64,000 nucleotides of DNA from assembly GCA_017431955.1 (NCBI GenBank), contig JAFRKC010000007.1, forward strand, positions 1-64,000, given 5' to 3'. Below, one piece after another: positions 24,227-31,860 of this stretch. A model generated the notes under the pieces. It was not told the DNA's origin. It worked only from the letters and a program-made list of their open reading frames with translations, and made no database searches. The position numbers were made by a program, and so were the translations under genes. Source of the stretch: Candidatus Saccharimonadota bacterium. Its GTDB lineage: Bacteria; Patescibacteriota; Saccharimonadia; Saccharimonadales; Saccharimonadaceae. Positions within the stretch are counted from its first letter, which is position 1, and every line of letters starts with the position of its first letter.

Positions 24227-25849
24227 TTATTTCTTCACTACTTTTTTAGTGACATCAAACTTTTCCATGTAATGGCCGGTCATCAGCCTGGTCTGTGCAT
24301 AAAACGCCGCCAAACTCTGATATAGAAGCGCCACCAGCGGCATCAAAATCCACTGCAAAACCATCAGAATACTCTTGTGCTTCCTATATTTAGCCGGCCT
24401 TTTTGGCAACATTCTGATTGAAGTGAGAATCGTTATGAAAAGACCGATGCTGGCAATCGTTTGCACAATCCCTACAATTTTTGGCAAATTAAATGCCACG
24501 ATACTTCTAGAAGACAAGTTTAAAATCATCGGCACCCAACCACCAAACATCACCATCGGCGACATAATCGCGAGCGTCACATGGCCATCCAAAAGTCGCC
24601 AAAACTTCGTGAAAAGTTCCGCAAATGGAATTTTGCGATCCTCGCTAAATAACCTTGCTCCCACATAAGCCACATCACTCGCCCCATAATCCCAACGCCT
24701 CAGCTGGATAAATTGTGCCTTAATCGTCGCCCACAAAGTTTCTTCCATTACCGCGTCCTGATAGATCGGCACACGTATCGGCAAAACTTCATAATCACCA
24801 TCAAAATGGAACAAGCTGCGCCAATATTGATGCCCATCTTCCACAATCGTCCTCTTACTCCAAAACTTCATGTCAATTAGTGCTGCCAGCGGCTGCGAGT
24901 GTGAGGCGAAGTTTCTCAAAGCGTGCGGACGCATCGTAGTAATAATATTAAAGAAAGAGTTAGAAATGCCAATTATGCGCATTGGCGCCGGCACGTCCCA
25001 TATATTATTCATAAATAGCGACACCGGCTGATAACTCAGATGTTGTCTCTCTTCATGCACAATAAATTCATACGCTACATAATCAAGATATTTCTCGCTC
25101 ATCCTGTTATCGCTATCCAGCGACGTCACAATCACGTTTTCTTTTTTGATATGATGTTTCTCTACATATTCGGCCAACTTTTCTCCTGCGTAAGTCAAGT
25201 TTGGCCCCTTACCAATAATTTCGCCTCTCAAATTTTCTGGATGTTTCACTAATAAAAACTTTGCAAATACGCCTTCATATCGTTTCTTCAGTTCTTTAGC
25301 GTTCTTTTCCATCTCTTCCCCACCACGCTCTTCGTAGCCAAGTACAAAAATTATCTGATCATTCGGAAAGCCAGTATTTTTCACCGCTTCTACCGAAGGA
25401 ATTAGGGTGTCTAAGCCTTCATTATAGGCCACCATAATCACCGCATGATAAACTTCTTTTGGCGACAAAAATTTCCCCTTTTCCGCTATCGAAAGTCTTT
25501 TCGTATTTTCTATATGTTCTTTATATCCATAACTTTCAGAGCTCTCATCTTTTAGTTTTTCATACGCAGCATGTGGATCTTCCAAATCTTTTAATCTATT
25601 ACGCCAATCCACCATCGAAGCTTTTTTTACAATTCCATATCCCTGTATCGTTCTAAACGCCACCGCAATCGCCTTCACTAAAGTTATCGATATCACCAAA
25701 ATAAGATATATCGCCCCAATTATTGGTTTCACAAAAGACAACACAAATAGCAAAATCAAAAGCGTATAGCTTAAAAATCCCGGCAAGATTTCCAAAAATC
25801 GGTATAATCTTGTCCTTTTACCCAGTGGCAATTCTAAATTCTTTGGCAT
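24227..25849 (-). CDS. Membrane glycosyltransferase family 2 (processive type)
   Basis: A 540-aa protein with two N-terminal transmembrane segments (about 17-62), a GT2 catalytic domain with SLDSDNR (DxD) near residue 245 and FIQLRRW (QxxRW) near 385, and three or more C-terminal transmembrane segments. The QxxRW motif is typical of processive synthases such as cellulose or hyaluronan synthase, so it may make or export a surface polysaccharide; the sugar is unknown. It overlaps the preceding 120-aa membrane gene by one base. Confidence 0.8.
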   Translation of the reverse strand: MPKNLELPLGKRTRLYRFLEILPGFLSYTLLILLFVLSFVKPIIGAIYLILVISITLVKAIAVAFRTIQGYGIVKKASMVDWRNRLKDLEDPHAAYEKLKDESSESYGYKEHIENTKRLSIAEKGKFLSPKEVYHAVIMVAYNEGLDTLIPSVEAVKNTGFPNDQIIFVLGYEERGGEEMEKNAKELKKRYEGVFAKFLLVKHPENLRGEIIGKGPNLTYAGEKLAEYVEKHHIKKENVIVTSLDSDNRMSEKYLDYVAYEFIVHEERQHLSYQPVSLFMNNIWDVPAPMRIIGISNSFFNIITTMRPHALRNFASHSQPLAALIDMKFWSKRTIVEDGHQYWRSLFHFDGDYEVLPIRVPIYQDAVMEETLWATIKAQFIQLRRWDYGASDVAYVGARLFSEDRKIPFAELFTKFWRLLDGHVTLAIMSPMVMFGGWVPMILNLSSRSIVAFNLPKIVGIVQTIASIGLFITILTSIRMLPKRPAKYRKHKSILMVLQWILMPLVALLYQSLAAFYAQTRLMTGHYMEKFDVTKKVVKK

Positions 25850-26211
25850 TACGCCTCTCCTAACAGCCTCACTAACACTACAAAAGTTCCTAATACTAGC
25901 ATCATCGTAATAATGGCAAATACATATGCTAATCCGCTACCATGTTTTTCAAAAATCTTAATAATCAAGAAATTATGCAAAAAACCAAACAAAATTGCAA
26001 AAAGCGGAAATGCGAACATTCCATTCCAGTTACCATCAACATATCCACCAACGTCGCTATAAGAAACTTTTACTAATGCAGCATTCGGATTTAATGTGAC
26101 TAACGAAAACACTAAAAGAGCCAAGCTAGCCAGTAAAATCAAAGACATTAAAGCAAATAGCCAACCGTTGGTTCTATAAATTTCTTTAAACGATTTTCCT
26201 AATTCTTTCAT
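25849..26211 (-). CDS. Small membrane protein co-transcribed with the glycosyltransferase
   Basis: A 120-aa protein with three transmembrane segments (about 17-38, 66-86 and 93-114). The loop VSYSDVGGYVDGNWNGMF lies between the first two. No family is recognised. Its stop overlaps the start of the glycosyltransferase gene, so it is probably part of the same envelope-glycan machinery. Confidence 0.65.
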   Translation of the reverse strand: MKELGKSFKEIYRTNGWLFALMSLILLASLALLVFSLVTLNPNAALVKVSYSDVGGYVDGNWNGMFAFPLFAILFGFLHNFLIIKIFEKHGSGLAYVFAIITMMLVLGTFVVLVRLLGEA

Positions 26212-26223
26212 ACTGTATCTTTA

Positions 26224-26299
26224 TGGAGCCGATGGCAGGGGTCGAACCTGTGACCTGCTCGTTACGAATGAGCTGCTCTACCAGCTGAGCTACATCGGC
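26224..26299 (-). tRNA. tRNA-Thr (CGU)
   Basis: A complete cloverleaf on the minus strand: acceptor GCCGATG/CATCGGC, D-arm AGCTCAGCTGGTAGAGC, anticodon loop TTCGTAA (anticodon CGT), T-arm AGGTTCGACCCC, discriminator T and encoded CCA. The base of the anticodon loop has an A-C mismatch (31-39). TGC-TATAAT lies upstream. Confidence 0.95.
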
Positions 26300-26323
26300 A
26301 TATACATAATTATAGCATATTTA

Positions 26324-26369
26324 GAAGCTTTTAGCTTCCTCCCATAAAAAACCGCCCTCTGGGCGTTTT
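26324..26369. repeat. 46-bp direct repeat, copy 1 (contains a terminator hairpin)
   Basis: Differs by one base from copy 2 at 26434-26479. Each copy has a GAAGCT/AGCTTC hairpin followed by CGCCCAGAGGGCG with a T-run on the minus strand, i.e. an intrinsic terminator. This copy lies between the two tRNA genes, upstream of tRNA-Thr. Confidence 0.85.
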
Positions 26370-26433
26370 GGCGATGATCCGCCCGCCGCAGGCGGAAGAG
26401 GATCCGCGCTTCTTGCGCCAGCAAGAAGCAGAG
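26370..26433. other. GC-rich hairpin-dense spacer between repeat copies
   Basis: A 64-bp segment, far more GC-rich than its surroundings, with CCGCC/GGCGG and CTTCTTGC/GCAAGAAG hairpins. GGCGATGATCCG resembles the 3' end of the neighbouring tRNA-Asp (GGCGGATCCG), so it may be a decayed duplicate of that tRNA region. Confidence 0.45.
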
Positions 26434-26479
26434 GAAGCTTCTAGCTTCCTCCCATAAAAAACCGCCCTCTGGGCGTTTT
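26434..26479. repeat. 46-bp direct repeat, copy 2 (tRNA-Asp terminator)
   Basis: Second copy of the element at 26324-26369. On the minus strand it directly follows the CCA of tRNA-Asp and should terminate its transcript (CGCCC/GGGCG stem, then a T-run). Confidence 0.85.
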
Positions 26480-26482
26480 TTA

Positions 26483-26559
26483 TGGCGGATCCGACGAGAC
26501 TCGAACTCGCGACCTCTGCCGTGACAGGGCAGCGCTCTAACCAACTGAGCTACGAATCC
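26483..26559 (-). tRNA. tRNA-Asp (GUC)
   Basis: A complete cloverleaf on the minus strand: acceptor GGATTCG/CGGATCC with one G-U pair, D-arm AGCTCAGTTGGTTAGAGC, anticodon stem CTGCC/GGCAG with loop CTGTCAC (anticodon GTC), T-arm GAGTTCGAGTCTC, discriminator G (the Asp identity base) and encoded CCA. Confidence 0.96.
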
Positions 26560-26639
26560 ACACCAAAAAGTATAACCTATCTATCTCAAAAATTCAAGAG
26601 CGCTGGCCCATATTATCATTTTTATGCTAATATATACCT

Positions 26640-27419
26640 ATGAATAGCAAATCCGACATCTTTCTGTCCGTCGTAATCCCCTCCTACAACGAAGCCACTA
26701 ATTTTAAAAGTGGCTGCTTAAACGACATCCTTCCTTACCTCGAGCAACAAAAATATCACTATGAACTAATTTTTTCCGACGACGGCTCCACCGACGAAAC
26801 TATTTCCCTATTAAAAAGCTTCATTTCTAAAAATCAACCCAAACTGAAATATGGCACTATCACCCTTCTCGCCAACAAACACGGTGGTAAAACCAGCGCC
26901 GTAAAAAACGGCGTCAAGCATGCCAAAGGCGAGTGGCGTCTTTTCACCGATTTCGACCAAAGCACACACATCAAAGAAATCGAAAAACTCCTTCCCTACA
27001 CCGACAAAGGCTACGATATCATCTTTGGCTCCCGCAAAATCAATCCTAAAACTGTCGAAGCCAAATGGTATCGTGAATTCATTGGCAACACTTTTAACCT
27101 TATCGTACGCAAAATCACCGATCTCAAAATCAAAGACACTCAGTGTGGTTTCAAACTCTTCAGCAAAAAAGGCGCTGACCTCTTTGATAAACTCTATGTT
27201 TATGACCCTAAACGCGTTTCCGAAACTGGCGCTTTCACCGGCGCATTCGACGTCGAGCTTTTTGTTATCGCCAAAGTCCAAAATCTAAAAGTCAAAGAAG
27301 TTCCTATCAGATGGCAACATCACGACACTAATCGCGTCAATATCGTTAAAGATTCCGCTCGCATGTTCTCTGACGTCATCAAAATCAGACGCGCCAAAAG
27401 AAAAGATTTATATAAATAA
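26640..27419 (+). CDS. Dolichyl/polyprenyl-phosphate glucosyltransferase-like GT2
   Basis: A 259-aa soluble GT2 enzyme: VVIPSYNEA at the N-terminus, DDGSTD near residue 47, FTDFDQ (DxD-like), then SRKINPK and KDTQCGFKLF, as in ALG5/AglJ-type enzymes that load sugar on a polyprenyl phosphate. Such enzymes feed N-glycosylation, which fits the STT3-type transferase at 34302. A TGC-TAATAT extended -10 (26628-26633) ends 6 nt before the ATG, predicting a leaderless mRNA. Convergent with the DUF5684 gene, with a 12-nt gap. Confidence 0.85.
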   Translation: MNSKSDIFLSVVIPSYNEATNFKSGCLNDILPYLEQQKYHYELIFSDDGSTDETISLLKSFISKNQPKLKYGTITLLANKHGGKTSAVKNGVKHAKGEWRLFTDFDQSTHIKEIEKLLPYTDKGYDIIFGSRKINPKTVEAKWYREFIGNTFNLIVRKITDLKIKDTQCGFKLFSKKGADLFDKLYVYDPKRVSETGAFTGAFDVELFVIAKVQNLKVKEVPIRWQHHDTNRVNIVKDSARMFSDVIKIRRAKRKDLYK

Positions 27420-27431
27420 TTCAAAATTTAA

Positions 27432-28232
27432 TTATTGTGCAGGTTGAACTGGGGTAGTTGGCTCGGTTGGAGTAACCGGTTCAGCTGATGCCGGTGGAGC
27501 TTCTGGTGCTGGAGCTGGGGCTACTGGTTCTGCTGGAACAACTGGTTCAACAGGTGCAGCAGGTTCAACTGGAGCTACTGGTTCTGGTGCCGCTGGGGCT
27601 GCTGGTTCTGGTGCAGGCGCAGCTGGAGCTTCTGGTGCTGGGGCTGTAGCTACTGGTTCTGCTGGAACAACTGGTTCAACAGGTGCAGCAGGTTCAACTG
27701 GTGCTACTGGCTCTGGTGCCGGAGTTGCCGGTTCTGATGCCGGTGCAGCTGGTTCCGCTGGAGCCACTGGAACAGCAGGCTCAGCTGGCGCAGCAGTAAC
27801 TTCAGGAGCTGGCGACGCAGAGGCCGCGCTACCCTTATACTCGCTCTTTCCGAAAGCCAACATCGGGAAACCTACAATCGGCACAAGCAGCATCAAAACT
27901 GCATATCCCACCGATTTGCCAAACTTTTCGGTCAAAGCTATATAAATTATGATTGGCGTAATTGGCAAAAAGAAGAAAATAATATACCACAATGGTTTCT
28001 CAGTTATTTGTACCAAAGTAATCATATTATAAATTGGAATAATCGCTTCCCAACCATTCTTCCCTGCTTTCTTAAAAATCTTCCATAACGAAATTATCAT
28101 CAAGACAGTCGTCGCCATCCCAATAATCCAGATAAACAAGAGCGCTACTCCCAGCCCAGCAAAAACCCCTGCGGCCGCGGTTGTCCCCGCTCCTACGCTC
28201 ATCGCATCACTATAAGAATAACTACTATACAT
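27432..28232 (-). CDS. DUF5684 membrane protein with Pro/Ala/Glu repeat tail
   Basis: A 266-aa protein. Residues 1-135 have four transmembrane segments and the DUF5684 pattern (KNGWEAIIPIYNMITL and PLWYIIFFFLP). From about 140 to the end the sequence is low-complexity Pro, Ala, Val and Glu in PVEPAAPVEP-like units, probably a flexible surface or periplasm-side spacer. The DNA for the tail holds a 43-residue repeat. A TGG-TATTAT element near 28275 is the promoter; GGGAGAG precedes the ATG. Confidence 0.8.
   Translation of the reverse strand: MYSSYSYSDAMSVGAGTTAAAGVFAGLGVALLFIWIIGMATTVLMIISLWKIFKKAGKNGWEAIIPIYNMITLVQITEKPLWYIIFFFLPITPIIIYIALTEKFGKSVGYAVLMLLVPIVGFPMLAFGKSEYKGSAASASPAPEVTAAPAEPAVPVAPAEPAAPASEPATPAPEPVAPVEPAAPVEPVVPAEPVATAPAPEAPAAPAPEPAAPAAPEPVAPVEPAAPVEPVVPAEPVAPAPAPEAPPASAEPVTPTEPTTPVQPAQ
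27496..27722. repeat. Tandem in-frame repeat of 129-bp period
   Basis: Two nearly identical segments of about 95 bp (27496-27592 and 27625-27722) encode the same PAPAPEAP..EPVAPVEPAAPVEPVVPAEP block. The period of 129 bp is a multiple of 3, so copy-number change would keep the frame. Confidence 0.75.
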
Positions 28233-28297
28233 TTCTCTCCCTCTTTTTTAAAAAGTTTATGCTTACATCTATAATACCACAAAAAACGCCAAAATTG

Positions 28298-28406
28298 AAT
28301 TTGTTAATTAAAATACGCCAGATTAGTGTTTTATTCCTGCGAAGCGCGATTACTTATCGAGCGAGCAAGAAAAAACGCCGAGATGGCGTATTTTAATTAA
28401 CAAATT
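28298..28406. repeat. 23-bp perfect inverted repeat abutting tRNA-Gly
   Basis: Arms at 28298-28320 and 28384-28406 are exact reverse complements and enclose 63 bp. On the minus strand the first arm follows the tRNA-Gly CCA directly, and CGCC/GGCG with a T6 run next to it forms an intrinsic terminator. The long arms go well beyond what a terminator needs. Confidence 0.9.
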
Positions 28407-28481
28407 TGGTGCGGGTATGGGGAGTCGGACCCCAATCTCATCCTTGGGAAGGATACATAATAGCCGCTATACGATACCCGC
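28407..28481 (-). tRNA. tRNA-Gly (CCC)
   Basis: A complete cloverleaf on the minus strand: acceptor GCGGGTA/TACCCGC, anticodon stem TATCC/GGATG with loop TTCCCAA (anticodon CCC), T-arm GGGTCCGACTCCC, discriminator A and encoded CCA. TGG-TATAAT lies 10 nt upstream as an extended -10 promoter. Confidence 0.95.
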
Positions 28482-28501
28482 GACTTCCCCATTATACCAC
28501 A

Positions 28502-29563
28502 CTACTGTTCCTGCTCTAACTCTTCTTCTCTTACGTCGATATATTCTTTTATTCCGCCATTTTCTCTAATCTCTTCCATTTTATTCGCAAACTCCGTAAA
28601 CGGAATCTTAATCGAAGCATAATTCACTTGCAAAGTATCCTCATTTTTGTCGATTAACTTCACAAAATAATAACTATCTCCGTTACTCGAAACAAACGCT
28701 TTGCTAATTTCGCCTTTTTTAAGTTTCATTGCCGCACTCGCTCTGCCGCCATCTACATTCCTACTATCAACCATCCCACCAGTCTCTTCATAATAAACTT
28801 TCCCCTCAAGAGCCCTTGCCGCATCACCTAAACTTCCACCATTTTCCGCCAAAATCTTCTCGATCTGTGCCGTTAAATCCTTTGCGGCCTCATCAATTTT
28901 CTTCTCAACCTCCATCTTCACTAAAGACAGATACAACATCCTTTTATATTCATCTTTCGAAAGACCAAAATTATCCTGCAAAACCTTAAGGAAACTCTCT
29001 TCACTGCGTTCCACTCCATCTACTTTGCGATGCTCCGAAAATAGCTCCTCCACCTGTTCATCAGTCACCTCCACCCCTAATTCTTCCGCCAACTTCAACG
29101 CATAAGTATATTCCTCTGCGTCATTTAAGGCAATTTTTTTATACTCACGGCTAAGCGCATCAACATCTACCCCCACATCAGACTGGCTAACAGTCTTAAT
29201 ACTACTTCTGAAAATCATCAAATAATCCGAAAATCTCACATCTTTCCCATCCACCTGCGCCACCGAAAGCGGCAAAATTCTCGTAATTCGATACAGCACA
29301 TCCACTGAACTTTGCATCTTATAAAGTGCAAACCATCCCATCACCGATACCAGCACAATCGCCACTATCGCCACAATAATCGTATTAAAAACCAATTTAT
29401 GTTTAGAATATTGCAAAGGATATTTAAACTTCTTACCCCTGTTCAAAACCTCTTTGCGACGCTCTTCCACCTTCTCGCGTTCAGTCTTTCTCTCTTCGAC
29501 TTTAGTCTCCGCCAAAGCCTTTTCTTTGTTCGCTTTTTTCTTCAAAATTCCTATTTTTTTCAT
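28502..29563 (-). CDS. Membrane-anchored SurA/PpiC-like peptidyl-prolyl isomerase
   Basis: A 353-aa protein with a highly charged cytoplasmic coiled-coil N-terminus (residues 1-55), one transmembrane segment (about 60-82) and an extracytoplasmic SurA_N-like helical part (95-225). The last 110 residues match a parvulin-like fold loosely (FVSSNGDSYYFVKLIDK). It probably helps fold secreted proteins, as PrsA does. The ATG overlaps the upstream PH-domain gene by 4 nt (ATGA). The acidic C-terminal tail ends ELEQEQ. Confidence 0.75.
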   Translation of the reverse strand: MKKIGILKKKANKEKALAETKVEERKTEREKVEERRKEVLNRGKKFKYPLQYSKHKLVFNTIIVAIVAIVLVSVMGWFALYKMQSSVDVLYRITRILPLSVAQVDGKDVRFSDYLMIFRSSIKTVSQSDVGVDVDALSREYKKIALNDAEEYTYALKLAEELGVEVTDEQVEELFSEHRKVDGVERSEESFLKVLQDNFGLSKDEYKRMLYLSLVKMEVEKKIDEAAKDLTAQIEKILAENGGSLGDAARALEGKVYYEETGGMVDSRNVDGGRASAAMKLKKGEISKAFVSSNGDSYYFVKLIDKNEDTLQVNYASIKIPFTEFANKMEEIRENGGIKEYIDVREEELEQEQ

Positions 29564-30036
29564 TTTACCTTCCCTATTAAATTCTGTAATTCGTTATAAA
29601 TTTTATCTGGATGCGCCACCGAACTGATCGTCAAATCCCCCACGCCAGTCTGAATCAACAGCGTTCCATAGCCAAACAGACTTCCCATTAACCCAGGTAT
29701 ATTACAAGCAATATTCTCAATTTTGTCTATACCTAAATCCACTACGGTCTTATTAAAAATCCCCCTCTGAGAAATCTGCCTGATGCGCTCATTTGTCACA
29801 ATGTAAATCGAGAAATACCACAAAATATAGGCATAAATTAGTCCCAAAACTCCTAGCGCCACAAACCCAAGAAACACCCAAAACATCGTCGGCTCATTCG
29901 GCCACAAAAGCATCGGCACAAACCCCAGGGCAATCATAAAAAAGCACCACAAAAACCCCCGGCGCGCCGTCAAAACATGACGACGGAACACAAGCTCTAC
30001 CTTCTCTCCCTCTCTTTGCCCATCAAATTGGCTCAT
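29560..30036 (-). CDS. Membrane protein with bacterial PH domain (bPH2/YdbT-like)
   Basis: A 158-aa protein with two close transmembrane segments (about 29-50 and 55-78) and a bPH2 domain: YIVTNERIRQISQRGIFNK and VDLGIDKIENIACNIPG. The function is unknown. A TGC-TATAAT extended -10 (30043-30048) ends 6 nt before the ATG, so the mRNA should be leaderless. It is divergent from tRNA-Arg and overlaps the PpiC-like gene. Confidence 0.82.
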   Translation of the reverse strand: MSQFDGQREGEKVELVFRRHVLTARRGFLWCFFMIALGFVPMLLWPNEPTMFWVFLGFVALGVLGLIYAYILWYFSIYIVTNERIRQISQRGIFNKTVVDLGIDKIENIACNIPGLMGSLFGYGTLLIQTGVGDLTISSVAHPDKIYNELQNLIGKVK

Positions 30037-30077
30037 ACCCCTATTATAGCATATCTGTGATATAATTATGTTGCCGT

Positions 30078-30153
30078 GGCCCGGTGGCTCAATGGATAGA
30101 GCAATTCCGTCCTAAGGAAGAGGTTGTGCGTTCGACTCGCACCCGGGTCACCA
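30078..30153 (+). tRNA. tRNA-Arg (CCU)
   Basis: A complete cloverleaf: acceptor GGCCCGG/CCGGGTC, D-arm GGCTCAATGGATAGAGC, anticodon loop GTCCTAA (anticodon CCT), T-arm GCGTTCGACTCGC, discriminator A and encoded CCA. TGA-TATAAT (30061-30066) is its promoter. Confidence 0.95.
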
Positions 30154-30178
30154 CAACAATCCTGTGGATTGTTGTGGA
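30154..30178 (+). terminator. Hairpin after tRNA-Arg
   Basis: CACAACAATC pairs with GATTGTTGTG around a 5-nt loop, directly after the tRNA CCA, followed by a purine-rich tail with no T-run. It may be a 3' processing or protection hairpin rather than a terminator. The GC-rich stretch 30190-30210 also pairs internally. Confidence 0.55.
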
Positions 30179-30225
30179 AAGGCAAACTCGTGCGCGAATG
30201 CGCGCGAGGCAAACTTACCAGAAAG

Positions 30226-30258
30226 AAAAATTCCCCCGACTGCATCGCAATCGGGGGA
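30226..30258 (-). terminator. Intrinsic terminator of the 30266-31048 gene
   Basis: On the minus strand CCCCCGA (30251-30257) pairs with TCGGGGG (30233-30239), followed by AATTTTTC. Confidence 0.85.
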
Positions 30259-30265
30259 TGTTTGT

Positions 30266-31048
30266 TTAGCCTTCTGATGCTCGCTTGCTACGCCGTCCAT
30301 ACTTACCGAAATAACTGCAAGGCAATATCCGCGGTGTGTCAGTGAAATTCTCGGAGTCACGCCAAACGGCAACCACATATCCATCCGGACCATAAGCCGC
30401 ATTCCAGCTAACTAAATGCCATTTTTGGTTTCCTTCTCTCGCTTGGCGCAGCGCCCAACCGGCCCAGTTTGAATTCGGGGCAAAACCAATATCACGAAGA
30501 TTAAATCTATAATAATATTGGTCGTTCTCGATCTTATACGGTTCAGCATTATCGATGAACGCGTTCGCTTCAGCCAGCAACCTATTCATTTCTTCAGAAT
30601 TCAGCTGTGGCACAAAGTCCTCTTTTTCGCGCTCAACGCTAATCAACTGCATCCTCGTCCAGGCTCTCGGGCCAAATCTTCGACAAACATATTTCAGTTC
30701 ATCGATAGTAAGCGATTCAAACTTCGTTTGCCTATTCGAGCCTATCGAAATATCCACATCAGGAGTTTCCGATGGAAATTTCTTAATCATTTTTCGCCTA
30801 TAGGCAACAGCTATCATCGCCATAAACACGTCATTCTGACGCGCCTGACAGTTCAGGCCTCCAGGACGCCATGATTCCCTGGCCGTTTTAAAATCAACCG
30901 GGTCTCGCGCATCAAAGACAATTTTTTTCTCCTCCTCGTTCACATATAGTCGTTGGCATAAGGCGACTTTTCGGTCGTTACCTTCTTCCTCCGACTCTAT
31001 GAATTCTGCTGCGTACACTTTGTACATGGGGTAACTTGGGTAGTTCAT
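30266..31048 (-). CDS. Orphan protein of unknown function (260 aa)
   Basis: A 260-aa soluble protein with no recognised domain, signal peptide or transmembrane segment. The middle has FGPRAWTRMQ and the C-terminal third NSNWAGWALRQAREGNQKWHL and AAYGPDGYVVAVWRD. It has a canonical SD (GGAGG, 7 nt before the ATG), a leader of about 175 nt and its own terminator. It therefore looks like an independent, possibly acquired unit. Codons appear more GC-rich than in flanking genes. See the related promoter architecture at 31329 and 52862. Confidence 0.7.
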   Translation of the reverse strand: MNYPSYPMYKVYAAEFIESEEEGNDRKVALCQRLYVNEEEKKIVFDARDPVDFKTARESWRPGGLNCQARQNDVFMAMIAVAYRRKMIKKFPSETPDVDISIGSNRQTKFESLTIDELKYVCRRFGPRAWTRMQLISVEREKEDFVPQLNSEEMNRLLAEANAFIDNAEPYKIENDQYYYRFNLRDIGFAPNSNWAGWALRQAREGNQKWHLVSWNAAYGPDGYVVAVWRDSENFTDTPRILPCSYFGKYGRRSKRASEG

Positions 31049-31230
31049 TACTTTTCCTCCATTTTCCTTGCACTAAAAGTGCATAAATTTTAATCCGCAG
31101 ATGTTTCTGCAGCCCATTTTGCCGATTTTTCATCTTAAAACAAGCAAAACGAGCCACAAAAACTAAGGGAAGATAAAAACTAAACAAACTCAAAAACTAC
31201 GTGGGATTCCTATGGGAACCCCATCTTTCA

Positions 31231-31259
31231 ATTATAGCACACAACCTCTATTTTGTCAA
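31231..31259 (-). promoter_or_regulatory. Consensus promoter of the 30266-31048 gene, with structured leader
   Basis: TTGACA (31254-31259), 17-bp spacer, TATAAT (31231-31236). The leader (to 31049) starts with a GGGTTCC/GGAATCCC hairpin near 31202-31222 and carries two more small hairpins (TGCACT/AGTGCA near 31073-31082, CTGCAGA/TCTGCAG near 31097-31113). Confidence 0.8.
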
Positions 31260-31280
31260 TAACAATCCTGGCAAAAAAGC

Positions 31281-31308
31281 ATGCCCCGACTCTACGTCGA
31301 GGCATCTC
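31281..31308 (-). terminator. Intrinsic terminator of the 31329-31697 gene
   Basis: ATGCCTCGAC with GTCGGGGCAT, followed on the minus strand by GCTTTTTTG. Confidence 0.88.
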
Positions 31309-31328
31309 CTGTTTTGCGTTAGATTAAG

Positions 31329-31697
31329 TCAAAAGATAGAGCCTTCAGCATACCGCATATACTCTTCACAGAGTATTTTTTTCTCCAAAGTTCCGTCATC
31401 GACCACGATTTTTACCTCTGCATCAACCGGATCGCAACCCTCCGCATTAAAGAAGGCAAATCTTTCAGCCTTTCCGTCCGCACAGATTCTAGACAGTGCA
31501 AACTTACCAAACTTTTGGTCGTTTATCACTGCTATGCAGACCCAAGGCACTTTTTTAGCCAGTTCTGCCGCACCTTCCTCTAACACATCGCTGATTGCGC
31601 TCGCGAAACGATACTTTTTGGGGTATCCAGCAAAATCTTCGGGGTCAAAACCTCTGAGCTCGTCGATTCTCTTCAACTCGATTTTCGGTACTGTCAT
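31329..31697 (-). CDS. Orphan protein of unknown function (122 aa)
   Basis: A 122-aa soluble protein, no family recognised. It has a mixed alpha/beta look with AGYPKKYRFASAISDVLEEGAAELAKKV and VDDGTLEKKILCEEYMRYAEG. GGGGAGG lies 9 nt before the ATG. It has its own consensus promoter, an 80-nt leader and a terminator. The promoter spacer resembles that of the 30266 gene, so the two may be co-regulated. Confidence 0.68.
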   Translation of the reverse strand: MTVPKIELKRIDELRGFDPEDFAGYPKKYRFASAISDVLEEGAAELAKKVPWVCIAVINDQKFGKFALSRICADGKAERFAFFNAEGCDPVDAEVKIVVDDGTLEKKILCEEYMRYAEGSIF

Positions 31698-31783
31698 AAA
31701 AACACCTCCCCTCCAAAAATCAGAAAACTAACGCATTTTTACAATATGCATAAGGCAAAAATTTATATATACCCTACCTCTTA

Positions 31784-31812
31784 ATTATACAACACACCCC
31801 TATTATTGTCAA
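31784..31812 (-). promoter_or_regulatory. Consensus promoter of the 31329-31697 gene
   Basis: TTGACA (31807-31812), 17-bp spacer, TATAAT (31784-31789). The spacer contains AATAGGGGTGTGTTG, similar to AATAGAGGTTGTGTG at the 30266 gene promoter. The -35 overlaps the T-run of the ndk terminator. Confidence 0.82.
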
Positions 31813-31842
31813 AAAGCAGGCTACCCACACAGATAGCCTGCC
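31811..31842 (-). terminator. Intrinsic terminator of ndk
   Basis: GCAGGCTA (minus strand, 31834-31841) pairs with TAGCCTGC (31816-31823), followed by a T5 run. Confidence 0.92.
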
Positions 31843-31860
31843 ATATTTTGAACAAATTTT

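Noticed and set aside
26370..26433. Possible third tRNA or signal recognition particle RNA
   Set aside because: No cloverleaf can be built, and the conserved SRP domain IV motif is absent.
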